A DNA stretch of 64,000 nt from CAVWQV01 sp963757115 (GCA_963757115.1 CAVWQV010000006.1:558001-622000); one strand, 5' to 3'; positions 1-9,440 are shown, counted from the first letter of the stretch. Numbers and translations are program-made. The notes: generated by a model from the sequence alone, not told the origin.

Positions 1-193
1 ACGCAGCCGCCAGCTCGGCTCGTGGATGGGCGTGCCGTTCCCGAGCGGGGCGGAGGACGTAATCGAGGATGCCGACCTGCACACCTTGCCCGGCATCCTG
101 CGCCATACTGGGAGCAACGAGTTCCTAACCGGGCGCGACCCGGGGCGAGCCCTCCTCGAAGCGGAGCTCGGCGACTACGAAGCGGCGCGATGA
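1..193 (+). CDS. 3' end of an unrecognised gene (5' end outside window)
   Basis: Reading from base 2 gives 63 residues without a stop before TGA at 191-193, so this is the C-terminal end of a gene that begins before the window. The translation contains PFPSGAEDVIEDADLH and ends in GDYEAAR. It has normal GC-rich codon use and no transmembrane segment. I do not recognise the family. It ends 87 bases before the DUF29 gene and runs in the same direction. Confidence 0.5.
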   Translation, partial: RSRQLGSWMGVPFPSGAEDVIEDADLHTLPGILRHTGSNEFLTGRDPGRALLEAELGDYEAAR

Positions 194-280
194 ATACGAA
201 CCAGCAAGCCCCCTCATGCTAAAGGCTTGAGGTGTCCACTACAGGCTCGACAGTCAGGAACAGGTTGAGGCGCAACCGGG

Positions 281-718
281 ATGAGCGATCTTTACGACGC
301 CGATATCGTGGTCTGGAGCGAGGAGCAGGGCGCGTTGCTCCGCCGCGTTGCGGCCGGTGAACGGCTGAACGACACCCATCCGGACTGGGAGAATATCATC
401 GAGGAGATTGAGAGCGTGGGCCGGAGCCAGGTCGAGGCCGTGGAGTCGTTGCTGTTCCAGGCGCTCGTACACTGGCTTAAGGCGGAAGCGTGGCCGGCGT
501 CGGTCACCGCGCCAAGCTGGCAGGGTGACTCGCGAGGCTTTCGCTTGCAGGCGCGGCGTCGCTTCGCGCCCTCCATGCGCCATAAGCTCGATGTCGCCGA
601 TCTCTACAGCGATGCCCGTAAGGCCTTGCCGGAGATAGTGGATGGCCAGCCGCCGTCTCCGGTTCCGGCCGACTGTCCTTTTACGCTTGACCAACTACTT
701 GGAGACGATCGGCTGTAG
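281..718 (+). CDS. DUF29 family protein
   Basis: This 145-residue soluble protein has the usual DUF29 layout: an N-terminal YDADIVVWSEEQ segment, the HPDWENIIEEIESVGRSQ core, a LLFQALVHWLKAE helix, a basic middle part, and the C-terminal CPFTLDQLLGDD tail. DUF29 proteins have no established function. They are common in cyanobacteria and some alphaproteobacteria, often in several copies per genome. The gene is complete at both ends and convergent with livF, 70 bases away. A second copy at 41075 carries a frameshift. Confidence 0.85.
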   Translation: MSDLYDADIVVWSEEQGALLRRVAAGERLNDTHPDWENIIEEIESVGRSQVEAVESLLFQALVHWLKAEAWPASVTAPSWQGDSRGFRLQARRRFAPSMRHKLDVADLYSDARKALPEIVDGQPPSPVPADCPFTLDQLLGDDRL

Positions 719-788
719 GGCGGAGAAGCAAGCGAAAGCGCTCAGTTGGCGCACACGAAGGCGAAGGCCTACGTTCGCTGAGTGGCGA

Positions 789-1484
789 TCAAACCTCCAG
801 CCACTCCTTCCGCACGCCCTCGTTCGCCGCCAGCGCCTCCGGCGTGCCTTCGAACACGATCCGCCCGTGGCCCATCACGTAAAGCCGGTGCGAAATCTTC
901 AGCGCAATCGTGAGCTTCTGCTCCACCAGCAGTATCGCCACGCCACGGTTGGCGATCTCGCCCAGCAGCACGCCCACCTGCTCCACGAGCTTCGGCGCCA
1001 AGCCCTCGGTCGGCTCGTCGATCAGCACCAGGTCGGGGTCGCCCATCAGGGTGCGGCACATGGAAAGCATCTGCTGCTCGCCGCCAGACAGCACGCCCGC
1101 CGCCGTGTCCTGCCGCGCGCCAAGATTAGGGAACAGCCCGTACACGTCGTCGAACCGCCACCGCCCGAACCGGCCCGCGCGCTTCAACCCAAGCTCCAGG
1201 TTCTGCCGCACGGTGAGCGTGGGAAACACCTGCCGATCCTCCGGCACGTAGCCGATGCCGGCACGCGAAACGAGGTCGGAGCGCAACCCCGCCATCTCGC
1301 GCCCCTTGTAGCGCACCGTGCCCTGCGGCGGCACCAGGCCCATGATCGCCTTGCAGGTGGTGGAGCGGCCGACGCCGTTGCGGCCGAGCAGGCTCACGAT
1401 CTCGCCCTCGCGCACCTGCAAGTCGACGCCGTGCAGGATGTGGCTCTTGCCGTAATAGGCGTGCAAATCCACGACCTCGAGCAT
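789..1484 (-). CDS. livF: Branched-chain amino acid-type ABC transporter ATPase, LivF-like
   Basis: This 231-residue protein is the second cytoplasmic ATPase of a HAAT-family importer. It shows the ABC signature LSGGEQQ near residue 132, Walker B LVLIDEP near 152 and the LivF-typical ending EGTPEALAANEGVRKEWLEV. The Walker A at residues 34-42 reads GRNGVGRST, so the usual lysine is arginine at residue 40. The partner LivG keeps a canonical GPNGAGKT. The start codon overlaps the livG stop by one base, so the two are translationally coupled. It is the last gene of the five-gene operon. Confidence 0.9.
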   Translation of the reverse strand: MLEVVDLHAYYGKSHILHGVDLQVREGEIVSLLGRNGVGRSTTCKAIMGLVPPQGTVRYKGREMAGLRSDLVSRAGIGYVPEDRQVFPTLTVRQNLELGLKRAGRFGRWRFDDVYGLFPNLGARQDTAAGVLSGGEQQMLSMCRTLMGDPDLVLIDEPTEGLAPKLVEQVGVLLGEIANRGVAILLVEQKLTIALKISHRLYVMGHGRIVFEGTPEALAANEGVRKEWLEV

Positions 1485-2230
1485 CAGGCCGCCAGCGGCC
1501 CGAGATAGGCCTCCTGCACGGCCCGGTCGGCGCGGATGCGCGCAGGCGGACCCGACGCGATCAGCTGGCCATAGACCACCACGCTGATCGTGTCGGCCAG
1601 GCCGAACACCACCTGCATGTCGTGCTCCACCATGACCAGGGTCTTGCCCTCCGTGACGCGGCGGATCAGCGCGATGGCGTGGTCGGTCTCGCTGTGGCTC
1701 ATTCCGGCCGTCGGCTCGTCGAGCAGGATCACCGCCGCCCCGCCCGCGACCGTCATGCCGATCTCGAGCGCGCGCTGCTCGGCGTAGGAGAGGAGGCCGG
1801 CGGTCACGTCGCGCCGGCCGGCGAGGTTGATCTCCTCCAGCAGCCGCTCGGTGAGCTCGTTCAAGGCGCGTTGCCGGGCGAGCGGCGACCAGAATGAGTA
1901 TTTGTAGCCCCGGCTCCAGAGCAGCGAGCAGCGGAGGTTCTCGAACACACTCAGCCGGTGGAAGATGGAGGTGATCTGGAACGAGCGCGACAGGCCGAGC
2001 CGGTTGATCCGATGCGGCGGCAGCGTGTCGATCCGCACGCCGTTGAGCGCGATGCGGCCGGAGGTGATCGGGAAACGGCCGCTTATGAGGTTGAACAGGG
2101 TGGTCTTGCCGGCGCCGTTCGGGCCGATGATGGCATGGCGCGCGCCCGCCGCGATGTCGAGGTTGACGCTGCGGATGATTTCCGTCGGCCCAAAACTCTT
2201 CTTCACGTCGCGAAGTTCGAGCGCGTTCAC
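1484..2230 (-). CDS. livG: Branched-chain amino acid-type ABC transporter ATPase, LivG-like
   Basis: This is the first ATPase of the importer, about 248 residues from a GTG start at 2230 (reading VNALELRDVKKSF). An upstream methionine at 2344 is in frame but lies inside livM, and the extra residues look unlike the family. The GTG overlaps the livM stop as GTGA, which supports the choice. Walker A GPNGAGKT lies near residue 36, the LivG-type signature LSYAEQR is in the middle, and Walker B is VILLDEPTAGM. The substrate is not fixed by sequence. This family imports branched-chain amino acids, urea, amides or aromatic acids. Confidence 0.9.
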   Translation of the reverse strand: MNALELRDVKKSFGPTEIIRSVNLDIAAGARHAIIGPNGAGKTTLFNLISGRFPITSGRIALNGVRIDTLPPHRINRLGLSRSFQITSIFHRLSVFENLRCSLLWSRGYKYSFWSPLARQRALNELTERLLEEINLAGRRDVTAGLLSYAEQRALEIGMTVAGGAAVILLDEPTAGMSHSETDHAIALIRRVTEGKTLVMVEHDMQVVFGLADTISVVVYGQLIASGPPARIRADRAVQEAYLGPLAA

Positions 2231-3546
2231 GTTGCCGCAGCCTTTAGATCGGCGGTGATCGCTTCCCAGACGCGATGGAACGCGCGTCCTTCCCGGCGCA
2301 GCCAAACGCCGCCGCCGACCAGGCACAAGGCGGCCACCACCCAAGGTGCTGCCGTGTGAATGTCGATCTGATTGCCGAACAGCACCAGCGTCTTGCCCTC
2401 CGCCGCGCCGATGGTGAGAAACGACACCAGCTCCACGGAAGCGACGAGGCCGAACACTGTAACGGCGCCGGGTATCAGCATCCGGACGTAGGGCACGGCG
2501 AGCCGGCGCAGACGCCTGGCGCGTGCGATCGGCCGGTGTGCGAGGATGATGCCGGCGATGCCGGCCGGCGCGAACATCACCATCGCGATGAATAGGATGC
2601 CGACATAAACCAGCCAGGCGTTGGACAGCAGGCTGAGCCCGCTTTGCAGCAAGGTGATGAGCACCGCGCCGAGGATCGGCCCGGCGAACACCGTGCTGCC
2701 GCCGATATAGGCCATCAGCAGCGCGTTGGCCGACAGGGGGGCGGCGACCGCGTCGAACGTGACGATCTCGTAGGTGAGCGCAAACAGCCCGCCGCCGATG
2801 CCGGCGAAGAACCCGGACAGCACGAACTGCAGGAAGCGCACCGCCTTCGGGTCATAGCCCATGAACTGGGCGCGCTCGTGGTTGTCGCGGCAGGCATTGG
2901 CCATGCGGCCGAGCGGCGTGCCGGTTAGGAACGCCATGCCGAGCACGGCGAGCGCGGTCCAGGCCACGATCAGGTAATAGACCTGGATGCCTTGCGCGTA
3001 GGTGAGGCCGAACAGGCTGTTGCCGATCATTCGGTCGGTCGTCACACCGCCCTCGCCGCCGAAGAAAGCGTGGAACATCATCGCTGCGACCGTAATGAGT
3101 TCGCCGATGCCGAGCGTGATCATGGCGAACGCGGTGGCGCGCTGCCGGGTCGCCATGTAGCCGAGCACGATTGCGAAAACCAAGCCGGCGAGGCCACCGA
3201 CCAGCGGGATCAGCTCGACCGGGACCGGCGAGTTGCCGGAGGGCGCGCCGTTCAGCACATGGGCCACGACATAGCCGCCGAGGCCGAAGAACACGGCATG
3301 GCCGAACGAGAGCAGCCCGGCCTGACCCATCAGCATGTTGTACGACAGCGCGAAGATCACCATCATGCCCATCTGGCTGAGCATGGAGATCAGGAAGCCC
3401 GATTGGCGATGATGCGCCCAGTCGTAGCCCGCCCAGGGCAGCAGGATTGCGAAACCGAGGACGACGAGCCAGGGCCACTGGCGCAGCAGGGGCGCGGACC
3501 GCCACCGCGCGCGAGCCGTGCCGACGATGGGGGCGGTCGCGTCCAT
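2227..3546 (-). CDS. livM: Branched-chain amino acid-type ABC permease, LivM-like, with C-terminal extension
   Basis: This is the inner-membrane permease subunit. It has the LivM core with many hydrophobic segments, the SYNMLMGQAGLLSFGHA motif near residue 70 and the ending VMFAPAGIAGI near residue 335. About 95 further residues follow, with two more predicted membrane segments, so the protein (439 residues) is longer than the usual 300-360. ATG at 3546 overlaps the livH stop by one base (TGATG). An in-frame GTG lies one codon upstream. The extension is in frame and ends exactly at the overlap with livG, so it is not a frameshift product. Confidence 0.9.
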   Translation of the reverse strand: MDATAPIVGTARARWRSAPLLRQWPWLVVLGFAILLPWAGYDWAHHRQSGFLISMLSQMGMMVIFALSYNMLMGQAGLLSFGHAVFFGLGGYVVAHVLNGAPSGNSPVPVELIPLVGGLAGLVFAIVLGYMATRQRATAFAMITLGIGELITVAAMMFHAFFGGEGGVTTDRMIGNSLFGLTYAQGIQVYYLIVAWTALAVLGMAFLTGTPLGRMANACRDNHERAQFMGYDPKAVRFLQFVLSGFFAGIGGGLFALTYEIVTFDAVAAPLSANALLMAYIGGSTVFAGPILGAVLITLLQSGLSLLSNAWLVYVGILFIAMVMFAPAGIAGIILAHRPIARARRLRRLAVPYVRMLIPGAVTVFGLVASVELVSFLTIGAAEGKTLVLFGNQIDIHTAAPWVVAALCLVGGGVWLRREGRAFHRVWEAITADLKAAAT

Positions 3547-4493
3547 CACGTGTCGCGGGTTCCGAGCAGGCCGCGCGGCCGGAACAGCAGCATGAGGATC
3601 ATCAGCACGAACGGCAGCAGCGGGCCGATGCGCGCGATCGGCACGGTGAGGAACTCGCCGAGCAGGGTGTTGGACGAAAGCGCCACGCCAAGTGGATGGA
3701 GCAGGTCGCCAAGGGACGCGTCGATCACTACGGCGAAGGTCTGCACCAGTCCCATGATCAGCGAGGCGATGAAGCAGCCCGCGAGCGAGCCCAGGCCGCC
3801 GAACACCACGACCACGAACACGATCGGCCCCATGGCCGCCGCCATGCTCGGCTCGGTGGTCTGGTAGTTGCCGCCGATCACGCCGGCCAGCCCGGCCAGC
3901 GCGCAGCCGCCGGCGAACACGGCGGTGAACACGCGCGGTACGTCGTGGCCGAGCGCGCTGACCATCTGCGGATGGGTGAGCGAGGCCTGGATGATGAGGC
4001 CGATGCGGGTGCGCGTCAGCAGCAGCCAGATCGAGACGAGCATCCCGGCCGAGATCAGTAGCATGAAGCCGCGGTAGGCCGGGAACTCGAGGCCGTATAA
4101 GCTGAACAGGGGGAAATCGAGCAGCATCGGCACGCGATACGGCACGGCGATCATGCCCCAGCTCATCTGGACCGCGCGCTCGATGATGAAGGCGAGGCCG
4201 AAGGTGAACAGGAGTTCGGCGATGTGGCCGTTATGGTGGACGCGCCGTAGGCCCCAAACCTCGATTGCCGCACCGATCAGCCCGCACAGCACGGGTGCGA
4301 CAATCAAGGCCGGCCAGAAGCCGAGATAGCGGCTGGTTTCGAAGGCGAAATACGCGCCCAGCATGTAGATGCTGGCGTGGGCGAAGTTGAGCACCCCCAT
4401 CATGCTGAAGATGAGCGTGAGCCCGCTCGCCAGCATGAACAGCAGCATCCCGTAAACCAGGCCGTTCAGCGCGGAGACGACGATGATCTCCAT
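3546..4493 (-). CDS. livH: Branched-chain amino acid-type ABC permease, LivH-like
   Basis: This 315-residue integral membrane protein begins MEIIVVSALNGLVYGMLLFM and carries the LivH signature LTLIFSMMGVLNFAHAS near residue 25. It has about eight hydrophobic segments and ends MLLFRPRGLLG, a typical LivH C-terminus. It pairs with LivM to form the translocation pore. It starts about 20 bases after the binding-protein gene, which fits a single transcript in the order binding protein, livH, livM, livG, livF. Confidence 0.92.
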   Translation of the reverse strand: MEIIVVSALNGLVYGMLLFMLASGLTLIFSMMGVLNFAHASIYMLGAYFAFETSRYLGFWPALIVAPVLCGLIGAAIEVWGLRRVHHNGHIAELLFTFGLAFIIERAVQMSWGMIAVPYRVPMLLDFPLFSLYGLEFPAYRGFMLLISAGMLVSIWLLLTRTRIGLIIQASLTHPQMVSALGHDVPRVFTAVFAGGCALAGLAGVIGGNYQTTEPSMAAAMGPIVFVVVVFGGLGSLAGCFIASLIMGLVQTFAVVIDASLGDLLHPLGVALSSNTLLGEFLTVPIARIGPLLPFVLMILMLLFRPRGLLGTRDT

Positions 4494-4514
4494 GCTAGCG
4501 CCCTCCCGGCGGGT

Positions 4515-5762
4515 TCAGGAGGTCGGGCGTTTCATCTTGCAGACGGTCGGCTGGGCGAGGTCGTCGGCCTTGACGGTCACCTCGGTTTTCCAGCCCAGTC
4601 CGGTACCCTCCGAATCATATTTTACATTCTTGACAAATACGAACTCGTAGAGCGGCTCCATCAGCTGGTGGTCGTCAGCGCGCATCCAGTAGTCGTTGCC
4701 CATCATGTCCTTGGCGTGCAGGCCTTCGAGCGCTTCGGCGACCTTCAACGCATCGGTAGAACCGGCCTTGTCGATCGCCTTCGCCAGCATGACGAACATC
4801 ATGTAGGCGTTGATGCCTATGAAATCGAAGTTGTGGTCCTTGCGGAATTCTTGCACCAGCTTCTCGCCGGCCTCGCTATGTTGCTCGACCGGCGCGTTGG
4901 GGTGGAACTCAACCACGGTGTGCAGTCGGTTCGCACCCATCGGGCCGATCGCGGTCGGTCCGCCGATCAGGTGCGACAGGTAGGTGTAGTAGTCTATGTC
5001 GAGCCCGGCATCGGCGCCCGCCTTCATCATGAGATTGAGGTCCGGCCCCCAGTTTCCGGTGATGAGCGCCTGCGCGCCGGAGGCCTTCACCTTGGCGATG
5101 TAGGACGAGAAGTCCTTCACTTTGCCAAGCGGGACGAGCTCGTCGCCGACCACCTTGATGTCGGGCCGCAGCTTGGCCAGGAACTCGCGCGTGTTGCGCT
5201 GCATTGCCTGGCCGAACAGGTAGTCTTGATTGATGAGGTAGACGGAAGTCAGCGACTTCGGCAGCGCGCGCACCAGGGTTTCGGCGCGCTGGCCGGTGTT
5301 AGCGTCGAACCTGAAGTGCCAGAAGTCGCACTGCTCGTTGGTCAGCTCGTTCGCCAGCGCGCCGCAGTTGAGATAGATCATCCGGTTGTCGGGGTTACGG
5401 GCGTTGTGCTTGGCTACCCCGTCGAGCAGCGCCGCACCGACGTTCGAGCCGGTGCACTGCATCACGAAATGAATATTCTGGTCCGCGGCGTTCTTTAGCG
5501 CGATCAGCGCCTCCGCCGGTTGCAGCTTGTCGTCGAAGGTGACGAGCTCGAACTTACGGCCGAGCGCGCCGCCCTGCGCGTTGATGCGGTCCAGGATGAA
5601 ACCGAATCCCTTGAGCGCCGAGTCCCCGACCTGCGCGAAGGAGCCGGAAAACGGGTCGATGTAGGCGATCTTGATCGGGTCCGCGGCGCGAACCGAACCT
5701 CCGAGCAGGCAGGTGGCTGCGATTGCGGCGAGCCCTAGCCAACGCAGCCAGCGGCTTCCCAT
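4515..5762 (-). CDS. Periplasmic substrate-binding protein of the HAAT-family ABC importer
   Basis: This 415-residue protein has a clear N-terminal signal peptide (basic MGSRWLRW, a hydrophobic stretch, cleavage probably after SVRA near residue 26) and the type I periplasmic binding fold start KIAYIDPFSGSFAQVG. It is the first gene of the liv-type operon and supplies ligand specificity. The divergent amidase suggests an amide or amino-acid-related ligand, but this is inference only. About 200 bases separate it from the amidase, so a promoter for the operon must lie there. Confidence 0.9.
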   Translation of the reverse strand: MGSRWLRWLGLAAIAATCLLGGSVRAADPIKIAYIDPFSGSFAQVGDSALKGFGFILDRINAQGGALGRKFELVTFDDKLQPAEALIALKNAADQNIHFVMQCTGSNVGAALLDGVAKHNARNPDNRMIYLNCGALANELTNEQCDFWHFRFDANTGQRAETLVRALPKSLTSVYLINQDYLFGQAMQRNTREFLAKLRPDIKVVGDELVPLGKVKDFSSYIAKVKASGAQALITGNWGPDLNLMMKAGADAGLDIDYYTYLSHLIGGPTAIGPMGANRLHTVVEFHPNAPVEQHSEAGEKLVQEFRKDHNFDFIGINAYMMFVMLAKAIDKAGSTDALKVAEALEGLHAKDMMGNDYWMRADDHQLMEPLYEFVFVKNVKYDSEGTGLGWKTEVTVKADDLAQPTVCKMKRPTS

Positions 5763-5977
5763 GGATCAGTCCCCCAATGGTGCTTGTATTTGGGGCGACG
5801 GTAGAGGCCGCCCAAATCGCGGTCAATCGCCGCTTGGGCATCGGGCAAAATACCGCACTTGGCGCTGAACTCGTGGCGGATACCGTTGTGGCGGTCCGGA
5901 TCGACGGCCGGAAGGGCCAGAGGTAGGCTCCATGCATCGACGCCCGCCCCCGTTTTATGAACCCGAAAAGGTGCACG

Positions 5978-7478
5978 ATGGACATTAACGGAACGCCGCT
6001 GGAGATGGCGACGATCGCACAAATTCATTCCGCGATGTTTGCCGGCCGGGTTACTGCCCGCCAGCTCGTCGAGGCTTACTTCAAGCGCATCGAGGCCTTC
6101 GACCAGAGCGGTCCGGCTCTCAACGCCGTCGTCACGATAAATCCGGACGCGCGTGAACGGGCTGATCAGCTCGACGCGAGCCTTGCTAAGTCGGGCAAGC
6201 CCGTCGGATCGCTTCACGGGATTCCAATGGTCGTGAAGGACTGCCTGGAAACCGCCGATATGCCGACGTCCTTTGGCTCGGAGGTTTTCGCGGACTATCG
6301 AGCTGACGGGGACGCCGCTGTGATCGCCAGGATCAGAAGCGAGGGCGCCATTATCATCGCGAAGACCTCGCTGCCGGACTGGGCAACCTCCTGGTTTGCC
6401 TATTCCTCACGCACTGGCGAGACCAAAAACCCCTACGACCTGGCCCGCGATCCGGGTGGCTCCAGCGGCGGGACCGGTGCGGCCATTGCCGCCGGATATG
6501 CAACGATCGGGCTCGGAACGGACTGCGGAGGTTCGGTCCGGCTGCCGTCTTCATTCTGCAATCTGGTGGGAGTTCGCTCGACGCCAGGCCTCATCAGCCG
6601 GAGGGGCTGCAACCCCCTGGTGAGCTTCCAAGACACGATCGGCCCGATGGGCCGAAGCGTTGCCGACGTCGCACGCGTGTTCACCGTTCTGGCCGGCTTC
6701 GATCCCGACGATCCGTTGACCTATGCGTATTCCGTCGCCCGAGCGCCAAGATCGTATCTTTCGACGTTGCTCCCGGACGCGCTTGCCGGCATTCGGATCG
6801 GTGTCGTCCGTAACGCGTTCGGTCGTGACGACGATCCCGACAGCGGGCCAGTGAACAAACTGATAGCCCAGGCGCTGGTCGAGCTTTCTGCCGGCGGCGC
6901 CAGCCTGGTGGACGTCGAGATACCCGATCTCAACGATTACATCGTGAAGACGTCGCTGTATCTGACACGGTCGAAGTATGACATCGACAGATTTCTGGGT
7001 GCCAAACCGAATGCTCCGATGAAGTCGGTCGGGCAAATAGTGGCCTCCAAACGCTACCATAAGAAGCTCGATCTGCTGGAGGGCATCGCCGCAGGTCCGG
7101 ACGATCCCTTCGCCGATCCCGCGTTTTATCCGGGGTATCTCGCGCGTGAGGAGTTCATGAAGGCGGTGGTCAACCTCATGGAGCTCAACGGTCTTGCCGC
7201 GCTTGTATATCCGACGGCGCAGGTAGTGCCGCCTACCCGCGCCGAAACCGAACTCAGGGCGGTGGAACACGCTGAATTTCCCGACGAACACATTGATCGG
7301 TTCGCAGACCTGGATGCCTGCGATCAGTGTTCCAGCCGGTCTCACCGACACCGGCCTTCCCGTAGGTCTGGAGATCCTCGCCCGTCCCTATGATGAGCCG
7401 ACCATGTTCAAGGTAGCGTACGGCTTCGAGCAGATGGCGAGGCATCGCGTCCATCCGAGCAGCGCACCCTTTACCTGA
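5978..7478 (+). CDS. Amidase signature family amidase, frameshifted near the C-terminus
   Basis: This enzyme hydrolyses an amide bond. The Ser-cisSer-Lys machinery is visible: Lys in MVVKD near residue 87, GGSSGG near 160 and the nucleophile Ser in GTDCGGSVR near 186. ATG at 5978 follows an AAAAGGTG ribosome-binding site. The ATG at 5957 has none. After about 7283 the reading frame changes. The opened frame ends in an arginine-rich nonsense tail at 7393, while the other frame carries the real ending (GSQTWMPAISVPAGLTDTG to SSAPFT, stop 7476-7478). One extra base near 7280-7288 explains this. The catalytic core is intact, so the cause may be a sequencing error. Confidence 0.8.
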
Positions 7479-7607
7479 CCGATTTGACTGGCCAACCGAC
7501 CTCAGTCAGGCGCACCCGATCTCCACTGCTTCGATCGCCGGGCACAAGCAACCCGCAGTGCCCTGCGCGTGTTTCAGCTTTACACGACGTATGGCCGGAG
7601 GGCGCCG

Positions 7608-8747
7608 ATGTCCGATTTCACGCCATCCCGGCTTGGGTTGGAGGAGTTGCTGAACGACGGCGACAGGTTCCGTCCGCTGCTGGAGGAACAATGGCCGGCC
7701 TTGTCGATCTATTGCTCAACGGATCCCGATCAGCGGGATGTTCGGGCGCACGAAGCGCGGCTACGGCAGTCGCTGGATGAGGCGGAGCGGAGCTTGCGCG
7801 CCCTGCCCGATGCCGAGCAGGCGGGCGGAGCCCTGATGGAGCGCGCCCGGTCGGTTTGTGCATCGATCGATTTCGCTGAGCATCGCGATCCTTGCCTCGT
7901 CCTCCTGCTCTCGCCGCAAAGCGCACATCTTGTCTCCGCGCCCATAGGGATGGACGAAGGCGTGCAAGTGGCACGTCACTTCCATCTGAAACCCCTGCTG
8001 CCTTTCTTGACGCGCAACCGACATTTCCACGTTCTGGCGGTGAGTGCCGGGAACGCCAAGCTGTTCACGGCGACACCGTTCTCCTGGAGCGAACGCCCGC
8101 TCGACCAGCTTCCGATGGACGCTGAGGCCGAGTTCGACTCGCTTCCGGCCTCCGACTTCGCGCCTGGCAGCGGGCAATCCGCCGAGGACGCGCGCAAGGC
8201 GTTGATGCTGGAAGACATGCGCCGGGTCGCTGCCGCGGTTCGCTCAGCCTTGGGCACTGACCCGGCCCCGGTCGTGCTCGCCGCCGAGCCCAATACTGCC
8301 GGGCACTTCCCGGCGCTGGCGCACTTGCCGCAAATCCTGGACGAAAAGCTTTTGCTCAACCCGTTTGCGATTCCGCCTGCCGAACTGCACGCTAAGGCGC
8401 TCGGGATCATGGAGCCGTTGCTGGATCAGGATGCGGAAACCGTGCTCGATCAGGTGAACGCCCGGCTCGGGACCGCCGAGCCCACCGTGTCGCTTCGGCT
8501 CGAGGAAATCCTGATGGCGGCACACGAGGGCCGGGTGGACGCCGTAGCGGTGGCGTCCGACCGATTGATTTGGGGCCGCTACGAGCCCGGTCGCACGGTG
8601 GAGGCGCACGGCCATCCGGTCCCGGGCGATGAGGATCTGCTGAACCACGCCGCGGTGCTGAGCCTGCGCAATGGCGCGCGCGCATTCAGCCTGCCGGCCG
8701 CGCGTCTGCCCCGGCAGGCCCCGGCCGCCGCCATCTTCCATTACTAG
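7608..8747 (+). CDS. BaeRF family 3-type release-factor-like protein
   Basis: This 379-residue soluble protein resembles the bacterial archaeo-eukaryotic release factor homologues (BaeRF): an N-terminal surface domain, a middle RNase-H-fold part and a C-terminal eL30/pelota-like part with the segment LRLEEILMAAHEGRVDAVAVASDRLIWG. No GGQ peptidyl-hydrolysis motif is visible. BaeRF proteins are proposed, from comparative genomics, to act on stalled or stressed ribosomes. ATG at 7608 follows GGAGGG. The upstream ATG has no such site. The next gene, 14 bases downstream, encodes an HPF/RaiA-type ribosome protein, which supports a ribosome role. The family call is from memory of the pattern and is not certain. 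Confidence 0.65.
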   Translation: MSDFTPSRLGLEELLNDGDRFRPLLEEQWPALSIYCSTDPDQRDVRAHEARLRQSLDEAERSLRALPDAEQAGGALMERARSVCASIDFAEHRDPCLVLLLSPQSAHLVSAPIGMDEGVQVARHFHLKPLLPFLTRNRHFHVLAVSAGNAKLFTATPFSWSERPLDQLPMDAEAEFDSLPASDFAPGSGQSAEDARKALMLEDMRRVAAAVRSALGTDPAPVVLAAEPNTAGHFPALAHLPQILDEKLLLNPFAIPPAELHAKALGIMEPLLDQDAETVLDQVNARLGTAEPTVSLRLEEILMAAHEGRVDAVAVASDRLIWGRYEPGRTVEAHGHPVPGDEDLLNHAAVLSLRNGARAFSLPAARLPRQAPAAAIFHY

Positions 8748-8761
8748 GAGTTGGAACGAAC

Positions 8762-9334
8762 ATGGATCGGCCGCTCGACATCGCTTTTCATGGCGTGGAC
8801 TCGTCGCCGAGCCTGGAGGCCGAGATCCGCCAGCACGTCGAGCGGCTGGAGGCGCGATACCCGCAGCTTGTCGGCTGCCGGGTGTCGATCGAGGCGTTGC
8901 ATCAGCAACACCGGACCGGCAACGTCTTCGACGTCCATATCGTGTTGTCGGTGCCTGGACGCGATCTGGCGGTCTCGCGCGAGCCGAAGCGTGCCAAGGA
9001 ACGATACTCCCATCCGGATGTGCACACATCGCTGCGGGACGCGTTCAAGGCGGCAGAACGCCAGCTTCAGAGCTATAAGGACCAGCTCCGGGTGGACACG
9101 ACGCCGCCGAGCGGCAGCGCACTATCCGGGCAGGTCACGCAACTGCTGCCCGACGCCGACCACGGATTTATCCTCAACAATCTCGGCACCCAGCTGTACT
9201 TTCACCGCGATAGCGTCACCAACGCCGACTTCGCCGACCTGAAGGAGGGCGACATCGTCCACTACGTGGAGGAGGAGGGCGACGCCGGGCCGGTCGCCAC
9301 CAAGGTGCGGCTCGCTACCGGCCACGAGGCCTGA
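8762..9334 (+). CDS. HPF/RaiA-family ribosome-associated protein with cold-shock-like C-terminal domain
   Basis: This 190-residue protein has an N-terminal HPF/RaiA-like domain, residues 1 to about 105 (PLDIAFHGVDSSPSLEAEI through YSHPDVHTSLRDAFKAAERQL). A C-terminal part, residues about 118-185, resembles a cold-shock OB fold: SGQVTQLLPDADHGFI, LYFHRDSVTNADF, LKEGDIVHYVEEEGDAGP. HPF proteins bind the 30S decoding region during stasis, and cold-shock domains bind single-stranded RNA. An AGGAG site precedes the ATG. It is probably co-transcribed with the BaeRF-like gene. Confidence 0.85.
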   Translation: MDRPLDIAFHGVDSSPSLEAEIRQHVERLEARYPQLVGCRVSIEALHQQHRTGNVFDVHIVLSVPGRDLAVSREPKRAKERYSHPDVHTSLRDAFKAAERQLQSYKDQLRVDTTPPSGSALSGQVTQLLPDADHGFILNNLGTQLYFHRDSVTNADFADLKEGDIVHYVEEEGDAGPVATKVRLATGHEA

Positions 9335-9440
9335 CAGCCAAGGACTCGGCAGGCGACATTTCGCATCCGCAAAGCGCGGCACTATGCGCAGGGACACGAA
9401 CGTTAGCGGCCCCTTCACGTCGGAGCGGCCAACACTCCTC

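Noticed and set aside
642..1508. Long open frame opposite livF
   Set aside because: Arg/His/Gln-rich shadow of the GC-rich minus-strand gene, without family resemblance.
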